A stretch of DNA of 64,000 nt from NCBI RefSeq assembly GCF_008727875.1, contig NZ_VTWS01000006.1, positions 62,001 through 126,000 of the forward strand. Direction: 5' to 3'. A program made the translations under genes and the position numbers. The notes below the pieces were generated by a model. It worked only from the letters and a program-made list of their open reading frames with translations, ran no database searches and was not told where the DNA came from. Source of the DNA: Larkinella humicola. Its GTDB lineage: Bacteria; Bacteroidota; Bacteroidia; Cytophagales; Spirosomataceae. Of the stretch, positions 26,034-34,901 are shown piece by piece. Position 1 is the first letter of the stretch, and each line of letters begins with the position of its first letter.

Positions 26034-26912
26034 TTATTCCAGAAATAAACCCGGGAGGTTGATTTGGTGAATAAACCACCAGTTGCTCTCATTTCCGTAA
26101 CAAACCAACTGTCCCTTGTTGGTAAACAACGGTTTTTTATGCCATTCCCGTCCATACTGAAGGGACAGGTGAACGATTCCCTTCCGTTGGTTTTCGTCCA
26201 GATCAATGCCTTCGATCGTCCAGCCGACGAGCAAATAGTTGCCCAGATAAGCCCGGTACGTATCAAACTTTAAAATCACATGCTGATACAATTCCTCCAG
26301 CGGATTATTGTTGATGTAGAAGTGAGGAGACAGGCAACTTTCCAGTCGCTCATAGTCATACTCGAATAAACCGGTGAGTAACTCGTCGGCAACGAAAATA
26401 CAGGAGTGCGTATAATCCGGACAGTAATAATTGTAGTCGATGCTGTAACTGATGCCCGGCAAACGGATCTCCCTCACTTCCCGCTTAAAAACCATCTCGG
26501 TCAAAAACGAGTAAAGTTTCCGATCGTCCGCGTTGCTGTGCGGGTCAGATATAGCAATTTCAATTCCGTTGTGGGCCAGTAACACGAGTATCCGGTCGAC
26601 TTCCTGGCTCACCTGCCAGTCCGACAACTCAGTGGAGGGGCGAAAAAACGGTCGTCCGATGAAATCATAAATCGGGAGAATACGGGCGGTGAGCGATAGC
26701 TGGTAATATAATAAGTTATGCTGCCTCTCCTTGTAGTCTACGATCTCTTTCGGCAAGCGTCCTTCTCCAAACAAAGCTTCCCGCTCCAGGGCGTGTTTGA
26801 GCTGACTGATTTCATTATGGGCTTTGTATATTTCATCAGGGGAAAGTATTTCTTCGGATGCAAACACGGCGAACGAAAAATTTAGGTAGTTACATAGTAT
26901 AGTATTGCTCAC
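26034..26912 (-). CDS. Orphan hypothetical protein
   Basis: 292-aa protein with no recognised domain, no signal peptide and no membrane segment. It is rich in Tyr, Leu and acidic residues. The frame opens with GTG at 26912 and has no ATG for over a hundred codons, so the start is unsure; a second GTG is codon 16. The proposed start lies in the spacer of a perfect 10-bp inverted repeat, which suggests control of its own expression. It converges on the TIGR02757 gene with 12 bases between stops. Its A+T-richer upstream region and lack of relatives suggest an acquired gene. Confidence 0.55.
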   Translation of the reverse strand: MSNTILCNYLNFSFAVFASEEILSPDEIYKAHNEISQLKHALEREALFGEGRLPKEIVDYKERQHNLLYYQLSLTARILPIYDFIGRPFFRPSTELSDWQVSQEVDRILVLLAHNGIEIAISDPHSNADDRKLYSFLTEMVFKREVREIRLPGISYSIDYNYYCPDYTHSCIFVADELLTGLFEYDYERLESCLSPHFYINNNPLEELYQHVILKFDTYRAYLGNYLLVGWTIEGIDLDENQRKGIVHLSLQYGREWHKKPLFTNKGQLVCYGNESNWWFIHQINLPGLFLE

Positions 26913-26924
26913 TAAATACTATAC
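26897..26924. promoter_or_regulatory. Inverted repeat over the start of the orphan gene
   Basis: GTATAGTATT (26897-26906) and AATACTATAC (26915-26924) form a perfect 10-bp inverted repeat with an 8-base spacer that contains the GTG start codon. It could be an operator or an mRNA hairpin that hides the start. Confidence 0.5.
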
Positions 26925-27033
26925 GATAAATAACCTCAAAAGTCACATTTTCTCTTTCATTTTCATCAAATAAATATCTTTTTAAACCCCGGTTTCCTGC
27001 CAGAGCCGAAACGACCGGCATGCCATCGGTGGC

Positions 27034-28134
27034 CTACAGGCTATAGCCTGCCATAACGCTAAAGCCTTTGGTATTTTCGCCATACGCTTTCACGCTCATT
27101 CCCACCGTAATTCCATTGTGTAGCCGATAGAGCAAATTATACCGCTGATAGGTCGCCGGCTTATACCGAATGGGACGGATGATGTTCCAGCCGTGGTGGG
27201 CTGCAAAAATAAAGCGCCCCTGCCAGAATTCGTACCCCGCCAGAATGGTAGCCTGACGGGCATCGGTGGCTTTGCCTTTGGTCCAGGTTATGAGCTGCTC
27301 TTTAAAATACCGGTCGTCTACCAGTTCGAAACCCGCCGAGAAGGTATGATTTCGCGTCAGCCGGTATCCTCCCACGGCGTTCACACCAAACACCGGCAGT
27401 GCCATTTCCGGCTTTTTATCGGTTTCAGGCAACACCCGCACCGACCCCATCATCAGTACCCGGCTCATCCAACGCCGGGCCAGGGGGGCCGGAACCCACA
27501 GGCGGGTGTCGGGGAAAACCGCCGGATGCAATTGGTACTGCGCTCCCAGGGCGATGGTCGGCACATTCATGCCCTGATTGGGCAGTCGCGTACCGGCATT
27601 GGAAATATGGTTGTAGATTGCGCCAAGCGTCAGATCCCACTGCTTCGTCAGCCGGTAATGGCCCGTAAAACTGGCGGCAATCAAAGCACTGACGGGCATG
27701 CTGAAGTGGTCATTAGTGGGATTCTTGACGGGGTCGTAAACCCGGGTCAGGTAGGTAAGCCCGGCTAGCCCCCGAACCGAAAAATACAACCGACTGCGGT
27801 AATTGATCAGGGGTTCAAAAAACAGACCGGCGCCCATCGTGCGGCCGAGCGGATCGGGATTGCGGAACGTAATGTAGTTGACATACCCCCCCACCTGCGC
27901 AAAACACTGGCAGTTTTCCCAGGCGCGCCGACGCAAACTTACCTGACTATACGCCAGTTCAACCCCAATTGGCGTTTGCCGGGAAGCCGGAACAACTTGA
28001 TTGGATTTTGAAATTCCCTGCTGCCAGGTTAAACCAAATTGCCGCTGAGCCGTTAAAGTATCTGTATCTGCCTGTCCATATGCCGACGTCATGAAAACCG
28101 GCAAAAGCCCGAGAAGCCTATAAAATTTCCGCAT
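27034..28134 (-). CDS. PagL-like acyloxyacyl hydrolase / lipid A deacylase
   Basis: Outer-membrane beta-barrel of 366 aa with a signal peptide (MRKFYRLLGLLPVFMTSAYG). The block AIYNHISNAGTRLPNQGMN matches the PagL active-site region, where the His and Ser of HxSN form the catalytic pair, and GL-type glycine-aromatic strands follow. PagL removes the 3-O acyl chain from lipid A in the outer membrane. At 366 aa it is about twice the length of enterobacterial PagL, as in other Bacteroidota members, where an extra barrel region is present. Substrate not proven. It is isolated, divergent from the aldose epimerase gene. Confidence 0.72.
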   Translation of the reverse strand: MRKFYRLLGLLPVFMTSAYGQADTDTLTAQRQFGLTWQQGISKSNQVVPASRQTPIGVELAYSQVSLRRRAWENCQCFAQVGGYVNYITFRNPDPLGRTMGAGLFFEPLINYRSRLYFSVRGLAGLTYLTRVYDPVKNPTNDHFSMPVSALIAASFTGHYRLTKQWDLTLGAIYNHISNAGTRLPNQGMNVPTIALGAQYQLHPAVFPDTRLWVPAPLARRWMSRVLMMGSVRVLPETDKKPEMALPVFGVNAVGGYRLTRNHTFSAGFELVDDRYFKEQLITWTKGKATDARQATILAGYEFWQGRFIFAAHHGWNIIRPIRYKPATYQRYNLLYRLHNGITVGMSVKAYGENTKGFSVMAGYSL

Positions 28135-28404
28135 AAATCCTTGTCTTATAAATAGATTTTTAATTGCTATTTTTCAACAAGTTACATGCCATTTTTCATC
28201 TTTTAAAAGTTATTTTATTCAAGACGGTCACTTTATTATTTAGTACTATTTGTGATGGCTTTAATCCAAAAACAGTCCTTTCCGGGGCTCTTCACAATGG
28301 AACGAAGACCCACAAAAAACAAAAAGTGTCTATCTTCGTGTTTCCGGTTTAGTACCTAATGCGTACCTGACTATCCCCAGTTGACATCTTAATCGAATCG
28401 AAAA

Positions 28405-29370
28405 ATGCCTTTTGAAATCCACCATCAGCCTTTTGGCTTGCTAACCGAATACGTCATTCAAAACACCGAAACCGGAGAATTTGTCAGTCTTCTGCCCGCC
28501 CACGGTGCCATAGTCCGGCAACTGGTGCTGCGGCACCGGGGTTCAACTCAGGAATCCAACCTGGTTTCACTCATCCGGGCTCCCAAATCGCAACAGGCGT
28601 TGCTGGCCGACGAGACCCACGCCAGCGCCCTGCTTTTCCCGTTTCCAAGCCGCATCCGGCACGGCATTTATGCTTTTGAGGGGGAAATGTTTACCCTCCC
28701 GATGAATGAAGCCCACCACGATAATGCTATTCACGGTTTTGTCTTTGGAAAAGCCTTTGAACTGTTTGGACAGGAAATCAGCACATCGGAAGCCTCGCTG
28801 ACGCTCCGCTACCTCCACGACGGCTCCTACCCCGGTTACCCCTTTCCGTTTGAATTCCGAATCCGGTATACGTTGTCATCAGCCGGCCTGACGGTGACTT
28901 ACGAAGCGCAAAATACCGGCAACAGAACCGCTCCCGTCAGCTTTGGCTGGCACCCCTACTTTACTCTGAATGAAGAACCCGTTGATCAACTAACCATCGA
29001 ATTACCGGCCGCCAAGCAGGTTTTGCTGGATGACCGTCTGCTGCCGGTTGGCGAAGAACTTTTCGAACAGAAAGGCGAACTGGCGCTCCGCGATCGGGTG
29101 CTGGATGCGGCATTTATCGTTGAAGAAAACAATGGAGAGGGCGTCACGACGGTTTTGCGGTCGGCCAAACAAGGTCTGCAACTGAACGTCTGGCAGGAAA
29201 CCGGCCCACGAAAATTCAAGTATCTGGTGGTCTATACCCCCGCCGGTCGCGACAACATCGCCATCGAATCGCTCACCAGCAACGTCAATGCCCTCAACAA
29301 CGGCCAGGGCCTCATCATTCTGGAACCCAACGAAGTGGCCAAAGGCACTATTCGGGTTAGTTTGAGTTAA
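28405..29370 (+). CDS. Aldose 1-epimerase (galactose mutarotase-like)
   Basis: Cytosolic enzyme of 321 aa that interconverts alpha and beta anomers of hexoses. The first active-site His is H110 (NAIHGFVFGK) and the second H183 (SFGWHPYFTLN), both in the expected family positions. The C-terminal VVYTPAGRDNIAIESLTSNV and ALNNGQGLIILEPNE blocks are typical of the COG2017 group. The last codons and the stop form part of a perfect 29-bp palindrome arm, so termination structure and coding sequence overlap. A 270-bp upstream gap holds no other gene. Confidence 0.88.
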   Translation: MPFEIHHQPFGLLTEYVIQNTETGEFVSLLPAHGAIVRQLVLRHRGSTQESNLVSLIRAPKSQQALLADETHASALLFPFPSRIRHGIYAFEGEMFTLPMNEAHHDNAIHGFVFGKAFELFGQEISTSEASLTLRYLHDGSYPGYPFPFEFRIRYTLSSAGLTVTYEAQNTGNRTAPVSFGWHPYFTLNEEPVDQLTIELPAAKQVLLDDRLLPVGEELFEQKGELALRDRVLDAAFIVEENNGEGVTTVLRSAKQGLQLNVWQETGPRKFKYLVVYTPAGRDNIAIESLTSNVNALNNGQGLIILEPNEVAKGTIRVSLS

Positions 29371-29441
29371 GAGTGATGAGTTAAGAGTTGGCTGACGCAT
29401 TCAATGGCTCAGGCCAACTCTTAACTCATCACTCTTAACTC
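29364..29441. repeat. Heptad-repeat palindrome D (between epimerase and ALDH genes)
   Basis: Perfect 29-bp inverted repeat (29364-29392 with 29413-29441), arms built of GAGTTAA and GAGTGAT units, loop of 20 bases starting with the TGACGC of a GGCTGACGC cap. The left arm includes the epimerase stop codon. The right arm ends 5 bases before the ALDH stop on the other strand. It fits a bidirectional terminator. Confidence 0.85.
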
Positions 29442-29446
29442 TTAAT

Positions 29447-30979
29447 TCATAATTCAAATTTAATCCCCTGCGCCAGTGGCAGTGTGGTTCCGTAGTTGAT
29501 GGTGTTGGTTTGACGGCGCATGTAGGCTTTCCAGGAATCGGAGCCGGATTCGCGGCCGCCCCCGGTTTCTTTCTCGCCCCCGAAGGCCCCGCCAATCTCG
29601 GCTCCCGATGTGCCAATGTTTACGTTCGCAATGCCGCAATCCGACCCGGCAGCTGAAAGGAACCGCTCAGCTTCGCGCAAATTGAGCGTAAAAACCGATG
29701 ATGACAAGCCCTGCGGAACACCGTTTTGCAGCGCGATGGCTTCTTCCAGCGTCTGGTATTTCAGCAAATACAAGATCGGCGCAAACGTCTCGTGCTGAAC
29801 AATTTCGGTCTGCGCGGGCATCTCGGCAATGGCGGGCCGGACGTAACAGCCCGATTCGAAAGCGGGGCCTTCCAGCACTTCGCCGTCGATCAGCAACCGT
29901 CCCCCCTGCTCCTTGATCTGAAACAGGGCCGATTGATACCCCGACACAGCCGCCCGATCAATCAGCGGCCCGACGTGGTTTTGTTCCTCCAGCGGATTTC
30001 CAATGCGAAGCTGTCCGTAGGCTTTTACCAGACGCTGTTTGACGTCTTCGTAAACTGACTCCTGAATAATCAGCCGTCGCGTGGACGTACACCGTTGCCC
30101 GGCGGTTCCTACCGCCCCAAACACAATGGCGGGAATGGCGACGTTCAGATCGGCATGTTGCGAAATAATAATGGCGTTGTTTCCGCCCAGTTCGAGCAAA
30201 TACCGGCCCAGCCGCCCGGCAACGGTTTGCGCCACCGACTTACCCATGCGCGTGGAACCGGTGGCCGACACCAGCGCAATCCGCGGGTCTTCCGCCAGCC
30301 ACGTGCCTACCTCACGCCCCCCCGTAATCAGACACGAAACGCCTTCCGGAACCTCATTTTGCTCCAGCACATCTTTGATAATCTGCTGACACGCCAAAGC
30401 CGTGAGGGGTGTTTTTTCCGACGGTTTCCAGATGCAGACGTTGCCACAAACCCAGGCCAGCATCGCGTTCCACGACCAAACCGCTACCGGAAAATTAAAG
30501 GCCGAAATCATACCGACCACCCCCAGCGGATGCCACTGTTCGTACATCCGGTGGTCGGGGCGCTCACTATGCATGGTTTGGCCGTAGAGCTGCCGCGACT
30601 GACCCACGGCAAAATCGCAGATGTCGATGATTTCCTGAACCTCGCCCATCCCCTCCTGCAGGGATTTTCCCATTTCGTAGCTAACAAGCGTGCCGAGTTC
30701 TTTTTTATACTGCCGGAATTGTTCACCCATCTGTCTGACAATCTCGCCCCGTTTCGGTGCCGGAACGTTCCGCCATTCCAGAAATGCCGCCCGGGCGGTT
30801 TCCACCACCTGGTTGTAGTCTTCGTGGGTGGTGGGAAAAACGCGGGCCATCAATTGCCCATCGACGGGTGAATACGAATCCAGCAGGTGTTCTTCCCCTG
30901 ACGAGTGCCAAAAGGCCTGGCCCGTACTGGTGCCCGACATCAGCGGCTGTGTTTTTAGTTTTTGAAGGAATTGTTGCAT
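29447..30979 (-). CDS. Aldehyde dehydrogenase, ALDH7/alpha-aminoadipic semialdehyde type
   Basis: NAD-dependent dehydrogenase of 510 aa. Catalytic C297 lies in GTAGQRCTSTRR, the general base E263 in LLELGGNNA, and N162 in SAFNFPV. The C-terminal blocks NIGTSGAEIGGAFGGEKETG and ESGSDSWKAYMRRQTNTINY identify the ALDH7 (antiquitin, piperidine-6-carboxylate dehydrogenase) branch, which acts in lysine degradation. No other lysine-catabolic gene is in the window. A minus-strand TAATTTTG element (31051-31044) lies 65 bases upstream of the start. Confidence 0.92.
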   Translation of the reverse strand: MQQFLQKLKTQPLMSGTSTGQAFWHSSGEEHLLDSYSPVDGQLMARVFPTTHEDYNQVVETARAAFLEWRNVPAPKRGEIVRQMGEQFRQYKKELGTLVSYEMGKSLQEGMGEVQEIIDICDFAVGQSRQLYGQTMHSERPDHRMYEQWHPLGVVGMISAFNFPVAVWSWNAMLAWVCGNVCIWKPSEKTPLTALACQQIIKDVLEQNEVPEGVSCLITGGREVGTWLAEDPRIALVSATGSTRMGKSVAQTVAGRLGRYLLELGGNNAIIISQHADLNVAIPAIVFGAVGTAGQRCTSTRRLIIQESVYEDVKQRLVKAYGQLRIGNPLEEQNHVGPLIDRAAVSGYQSALFQIKEQGGRLLIDGEVLEGPAFESGCYVRPAIAEMPAQTEIVQHETFAPILYLLKYQTLEEAIALQNGVPQGLSSSVFTLNLREAERFLSAAGSDCGIANVNIGTSGAEIGGAFGGEKETGGGRESGSDSWKAYMRRQTNTINYGTTLPLAQGIKFEL

Positions 30980-31043
30980 ACCGGTAAATTATTCAAAAGC
31001 CAGCCGTTTAGCACCCCAAAAGTTGCCCTGACTAGTGTGAGAA

Positions 31044-31051
31044 CAAAATTA
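31044..31051 (-). promoter_or_regulatory. Candidate -7 element for the ALDH gene
   Basis: TAATTTTG on the minus strand fits TAnnTTTG, 65 bases upstream of the start. No -33 TTG at the usual spacing. Confidence 0.3.
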
Positions 31052-31188
31052 TGATAAAGGAACCTGTTAATGTGATAAATATTTTTCAACCCCGACCAAT
31101 TACTAATATTTCATATCCATTTCAACTTTGTTGTCTGATAATTGCTTAACTTCCGATAATAAATCTGTTTACTAACTAATAAGTGCGT

Positions 31189-31902
31189 ATGAATAAACCA
31201 GTTACAGCTTTTTTAATAATCTTTTTAATCACCACCAGCGCGATGCATTTAGCCGCACAATCGGTTCGTGATTCCATCCGATTACAACCCGCTCCGTACG
31301 CCATTGGTTTGCAGCTTGGCTCAACCGGACTGGGAATTCAGTTCGCAAAAAAACTCCGCCCCGATGCCCGGCTGGTTGGTCGAGTCGGCGTTAGTTATTT
31401 TGCTTACGACGGCGTCTTTCGGGTAAAAGCCGGGGAAGGCAAGCTGAACATTACGCCCGATCTGGTGATGGGTATTGCGCTGGCATCCGTCAAGTGGCAC
31501 CCGTTCAAGCGAAACCAGCTATTTGTCACCGGCGGAGTCGGTTATACGTGGCGGCCCGATGTGAAAGCCAATGTGATTGCCGAGGGCAAGGTAAAATTTG
31601 GCGGGATCGAGATTGCGGAAGAAAACATGGGTGTTGTCAACGCGTCTCTGAAGTGGAACAGCGTGCTGGGCTACGCCGGTTTTGGATACGGCCGCTCCAC
31701 GCCCATCCGCCGGTTGGGTTTTGCGGTGGAGTTAGGCGCGTATTACCTGGGCTCGCCCAAAGTTGATCTGCAATACACCGGTTTTCTGGAAACCACCACC
31801 ATCGACGAACAAATACCGGTTATTCAGCAAAATCTAAAAAGCTATCGCTTTCTCCCTTCGCTTCAATTTTTATTGACCTACGGTTTATTCAGAAGAAAAT
31901 AG
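31189..31902 (+). CDS. Outer-membrane beta-barrel protein
   Basis: 237-aa exported protein; signal peptide MNKPVTAFLIIFLITTSAMHLAAQ. The mature part has alternating hydrophobic strands and ends in an aromatic-rich LLTYGLFRRK, typical of small outer-membrane barrels. No specific family recognised. A GTG two codons earlier was rejected in favour of the ATG at 31189. It is followed after about 100 bases by a surface lipoprotein gene on the same strand and the two may be functionally linked. Confidence 0.65.
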   Translation: MNKPVTAFLIIFLITTSAMHLAAQSVRDSIRLQPAPYAIGLQLGSTGLGIQFAKKLRPDARLVGRVGVSYFAYDGVFRVKAGEGKLNITPDLVMGIALASVKWHPFKRNQLFVTGGVGYTWRPDVKANVIAEGKVKFGGIEIAEENMGVVNASLKWNSVLGYAGFGYGRSTPIRRLGFAVELGAYYLGSPKVDLQYTGFLETTTIDEQIPVIQQNLKSYRFLPSLQFLLTYGLFRRK

Positions 31903-32006
31903 AGTATAGATGAAAGAAATGAGACCCATAGCCATGGTGTATCTACAAGCCAAGCTTCGTCTTTCTTCTCTTGTCTCTCCTCTTTACTCAACAAAATCAT
32001 CTCGTT

Positions 32007-33626
32007 ATGAAACGCTTGTTATCAATGGTATGTGTGCTGGTGGTAGGGTTGCTCGATGCATGCCAGAATCCGGTCGAAAATGTTGAACTTAAGTTTAAAG
32101 ACCCGCTGGCGGTGGCCGTTCAGGTCAAATACACGATTCCAGCCGGGTTGACGCCCGATAAACTAACCGTCAAAATTGCGGGGCCGGACGCCGAAAAAAT
32201 TGTTACGACGCTCAATACTAAAAAATTCAAACTGACTTCCGACGGAAAACTGTTTTTGTGTTTGTCGCCATCCACAACGGTATCCTCCACCGCCCCGATT
32301 CGGTTCAACATTGTGACCCTGGCCGATGAGTTGGTCGATAATATTCAGGAAATCAAGTTGGAAAACACAACACCCCGCAACCTGACCATTCCGCTGCTGA
32401 GTAACAAAAACAACGCCGAACCGGCCCACCAATCGTTCAAGAGCAGCGACAACGGGACGGTGCAAACGTCGGCCACGGTGCAGACGAAAGCCGAACCCAA
32501 TGTGACCCAGGCAACCGTCACGGTGCCGCAGGGCAGTGAGGTGAAAGACGTGGCCGGCCAGCCGGTGGGGGGCGAACTGACCGTAACGGCCGATCCCATC
32601 AACAACAGCTCCACGTCCAAAGCGGTTTCGGAATTACCAGGCAACGGCATCATCAATGCATCGACGCCCGCCGGTGGTTTTCTGGGCAATCAGCAGGTGC
32701 TTTCGGTAGCCGGTGGAGCCCACATAACAGTCTATAACGACGACTATCAACTCGCGAAAACGTTTTCGAAACCGATCCGGATTTCCTTTGCCCTCAATTC
32801 GCAGATGATGAACCCAACGCTGGGACGAAACATCCAGCCGGGTGATGTCATTCCGTTGTTCAGCTTCGATGCCATTTCCAATAAATGGACGCGGGAAGAA
32901 TCCGGCAAGGTGCAGCGAGCGGCCAATGGCAGTCTGGAATACGTGGCCGACATCAGCCACCTTTCACTCTGGGTGGCGGCTTTCACCGAAGAAGTTTGCG
33001 CCGACGGCCCCACGTTCAAGTTTCTCAGCAGCTACCCCGACCGCAGCCCGGCCTACCGCGTGGAAGCCATCGACCAGGATGGCAACATCGTCGTGCGCGC
33101 CGGAAATCCGCTCACCTTCGCTACGGCCATTAACAACGGCAGTTCCATTCGGCTGACCAACCTGAAAAAAGGGTTGAGAATCCGGCTTCGGTTGTACGAC
33201 AATGCCAGCAAAGCCTACGTTTCGCCCGAAATCGACGCCTGTGCCAACAGCGAGGTTTCGTTCGATCTGAAAGCGGTTCCCTACACCCCATTGCCGCCCG
33301 CAGCGCCCGACAGCCGCCGGGAAGTGACCATTTTCTTCAACTTCAAGTGTGGCCCCAACGGTGTGAATCCCGACAAGTTGCCGTTTAAAGTCCTGTATGC
33401 GCAATACCGGGCTGCCGGAAGCCAGGACGACTGGCAGGACCTCCCCACGCTGGCGTTTCCTTCGCTCAGTGCGAAAGTGATGATTCAGCTCAACAAGGCG
33501 TATGACTTGCGAGCCGGTTCCATCCCGGATCGTCTGGATATTGAAATCAACAATTACACCGTCACCAGCACAAACTGGCCCATTAACTTTACAACGGAAG
33601 AAAGTAAAAATTACTGTAATCCGTAA
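32007..33626 (+). CDS. Large surface lipoprotein, unknown function
   Basis: 539-aa protein beginning MKRLLSMVCVLVVGLLDACQ, a lipoprotein signal with the modified Cys at 19 (Asp at -2 is unusual). The first 200 residues look like a beta-sandwich. A central region with LGRNIQPGDVIPLFSFDA and VADISHLSLWVAAF resembles the end of ZU5/autoproteolytic-type domains seen in other Bacteroidota surface proteins, which is a tentative comparison. The rest is beta-rich with paired Cys. No catalytic motif seen. The ATG at 32007 was chosen because it starts the signal peptide. A heptad palindrome follows the stop. Confidence 0.65.
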   Translation: MKRLLSMVCVLVVGLLDACQNPVENVELKFKDPLAVAVQVKYTIPAGLTPDKLTVKIAGPDAEKIVTTLNTKKFKLTSDGKLFLCLSPSTTVSSTAPIRFNIVTLADELVDNIQEIKLENTTPRNLTIPLLSNKNNAEPAHQSFKSSDNGTVQTSATVQTKAEPNVTQATVTVPQGSEVKDVAGQPVGGELTVTADPINNSSTSKAVSELPGNGIINASTPAGGFLGNQQVLSVAGGAHITVYNDDYQLAKTFSKPIRISFALNSQMMNPTLGRNIQPGDVIPLFSFDAISNKWTREESGKVQRAANGSLEYVADISHLSLWVAAFTEEVCADGPTFKFLSSYPDRSPAYRVEAIDQDGNIVVRAGNPLTFATAINNGSSIRLTNLKKGLRIRLRLYDNASKAYVSPEIDACANSEVSFDLKAVPYTPLPPAAPDSRREVTIFFNFKCGPNGVNPDKLPFKVLYAQYRAAGSQDDWQDLPTLAFPSLSAKVMIQLNKAYDLRAGSIPDRLDIEINNYTVTSTNWPINFTTEESKNYCNP

Positions 33627-33637
33627 GGTCAGTGTAA

Positions 33638-33726
33638 GGTTTACGGTATTCGGTTTACGGTTTACGGTGGCTGACGCGCGCTTACAAGGGAATGCGTCAG
33701 CCACCGTAAACCGAATACCGTAAACC
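33638..33726. repeat. Heptad-repeat palindrome E (between lipoprotein and PepSY genes)
   Basis: Left arm 33638-33677 and right arm 33694-33726 form a perfect 33-bp stem except that the left arm has one extra 7-base unit (GGTTTAC). Units are GGTTTAC and GGTATTC, unlike the GAGTTAA units elsewhere, yet the cap is the same GGCTGACGC. It starts 11 bases after the lipoprotein stop and ends 2 bases from the PepSY gene stop on the other strand. Confidence 0.85.
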
Positions 33727-33728
33727 GT

Positions 33729-34889
33729 TTAAACCACCTGAGCCTTCGCCACGCGCCGTTGCGGTTTGAGACCCTTTTTCTTCCGGCGTCCCCACCAGAT
33801 GATGAAGCCGGTAACGGGCAAACTGGCGCAGATCAGGCTGGCACAGAAGGCCAGAATTTTACCGGGCAAACTCAGAATGGCCCCCACGTGAATATCGTAG
33901 TTCATCCGCCGGAGTTTATCGCCGAAACCGGCCGTTTCGTATTCGCCGAAATAAGGTCCTTCGCCGGTTAAGGCTTTCAGTGTGTATTGATCGAAGGTGT
34001 AATAATCTGTTTTGTAATAGGTTCCGGGTCGGTGGTTGATCGAAACTGAAATGGATTCCGAGGCTCGTTCGGGGCAGGAAATATACAGGCTGGCGGTTTC
34101 CGTTTTGTTCTTGTAAAACTGCTGCCAAAGCCGGTCCGTGGGATTTGCATACCGCCGGGTTTGGGTTGAGTCCGACAGAGGAAGCTGGTAGTCCGGCATG
34201 GTTTTTCCGCCCGAGGTGGTCCAATAAATCGATTGGGACAGCCACTGAATTCCGAAAATCATCCCCGTGATGGCCAGCACCAGCGAAATGAACAGAGCGT
34301 AAAAACCGGGCACGTTGTGGAGGTCGTAATTGACCCGTCGCCACTGGGCTTTCCACTTGATTTTGAAGCTCTTATCCCGATTGGATCGACTCCATTTTTT
34401 TGGCCACCACAGCACCATTCCGCTTATCAGCAGCATCGTAAAAACCAGCGTCCCATACGCCACCACCGGTTGCCCGATTTCTTCCGGTAACCACAGGTAA
34501 TAATGCCCGTGGAGAATGAAATGAAAGAAATCCGTTTCCTCATCCACCACCTTCAACACTTCGCCGGTGTATGGATTCAGATACACCTGAACGTAGTAAT
34601 CGGGATTCGCACCGTAAAACGGCACGTTAACGCTGTGGCCCAGCGCCCCGTAATTGACGCCTTTCGCCGGTTTTCCCGGAACCTGCTTCTCCGCAATTGC
34701 CTGTAATCGGGAAGGCGGCAAAACGACGCCGTTGGCTACCGGCTCAACATACTGAAACGGGCGAACGAAGCTTTTTATTTCCTGCTCAAAGGCCAGTATG
34801 CAGCCCGTGATCGCCACCACAAACACCAAAAGCCCGGACGCCAGTCCGAGCCAGAGGTGTAGTTTTCCAACTAACTTTTTTACCGTCAT
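33729..34889 (-). CDS. PepSY-associated transmembrane protein (siderophore-reductase-like)
   Basis: Inner-membrane protein of 386 aa with four helices: the first at residues 12-33 (LGLASGLLVFVVAITGCILAF), two in the middle and one near ILAFCASLICASLPVTGFII, followed by a basic tail. PepSY-type periplasmic segments lie between. Such proteins commonly sit beside TonB-dependent siderophore receptors and are thought to reduce or release iron from the chelate. The gene follows the receptor gene by 12 bases in the same operon, which supports that role. Confidence 0.85.
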   Translation of the reverse strand: MTVKKLVGKLHLWLGLASGLLVFVVAITGCILAFEQEIKSFVRPFQYVEPVANGVVLPPSRLQAIAEKQVPGKPAKGVNYGALGHSVNVPFYGANPDYYVQVYLNPYTGEVLKVVDEETDFFHFILHGHYYLWLPEEIGQPVVAYGTLVFTMLLISGMVLWWPKKWSRSNRDKSFKIKWKAQWRRVNYDLHNVPGFYALFISLVLAITGMIFGIQWLSQSIYWTTSGGKTMPDYQLPLSDSTQTRRYANPTDRLWQQFYKNKTETASLYISCPERASESISVSINHRPGTYYKTDYYTFDQYTLKALTGEGPYFGEYETAGFGDKLRRMNYDIHVGAILSLPGKILAFCASLICASLPVTGFIIWWGRRKKKGLKPQRRVAKAQVV

Positions 34890-34901
34890 TCGATCTACCT
34901 G

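Noticed and set aside
27037-27050. 14-bp palindrome CAGGCTATAGCCTG
   Set aside because: It lies within the last codons of the PagL-like gene and has no spacer or flanking signal; may be chance.
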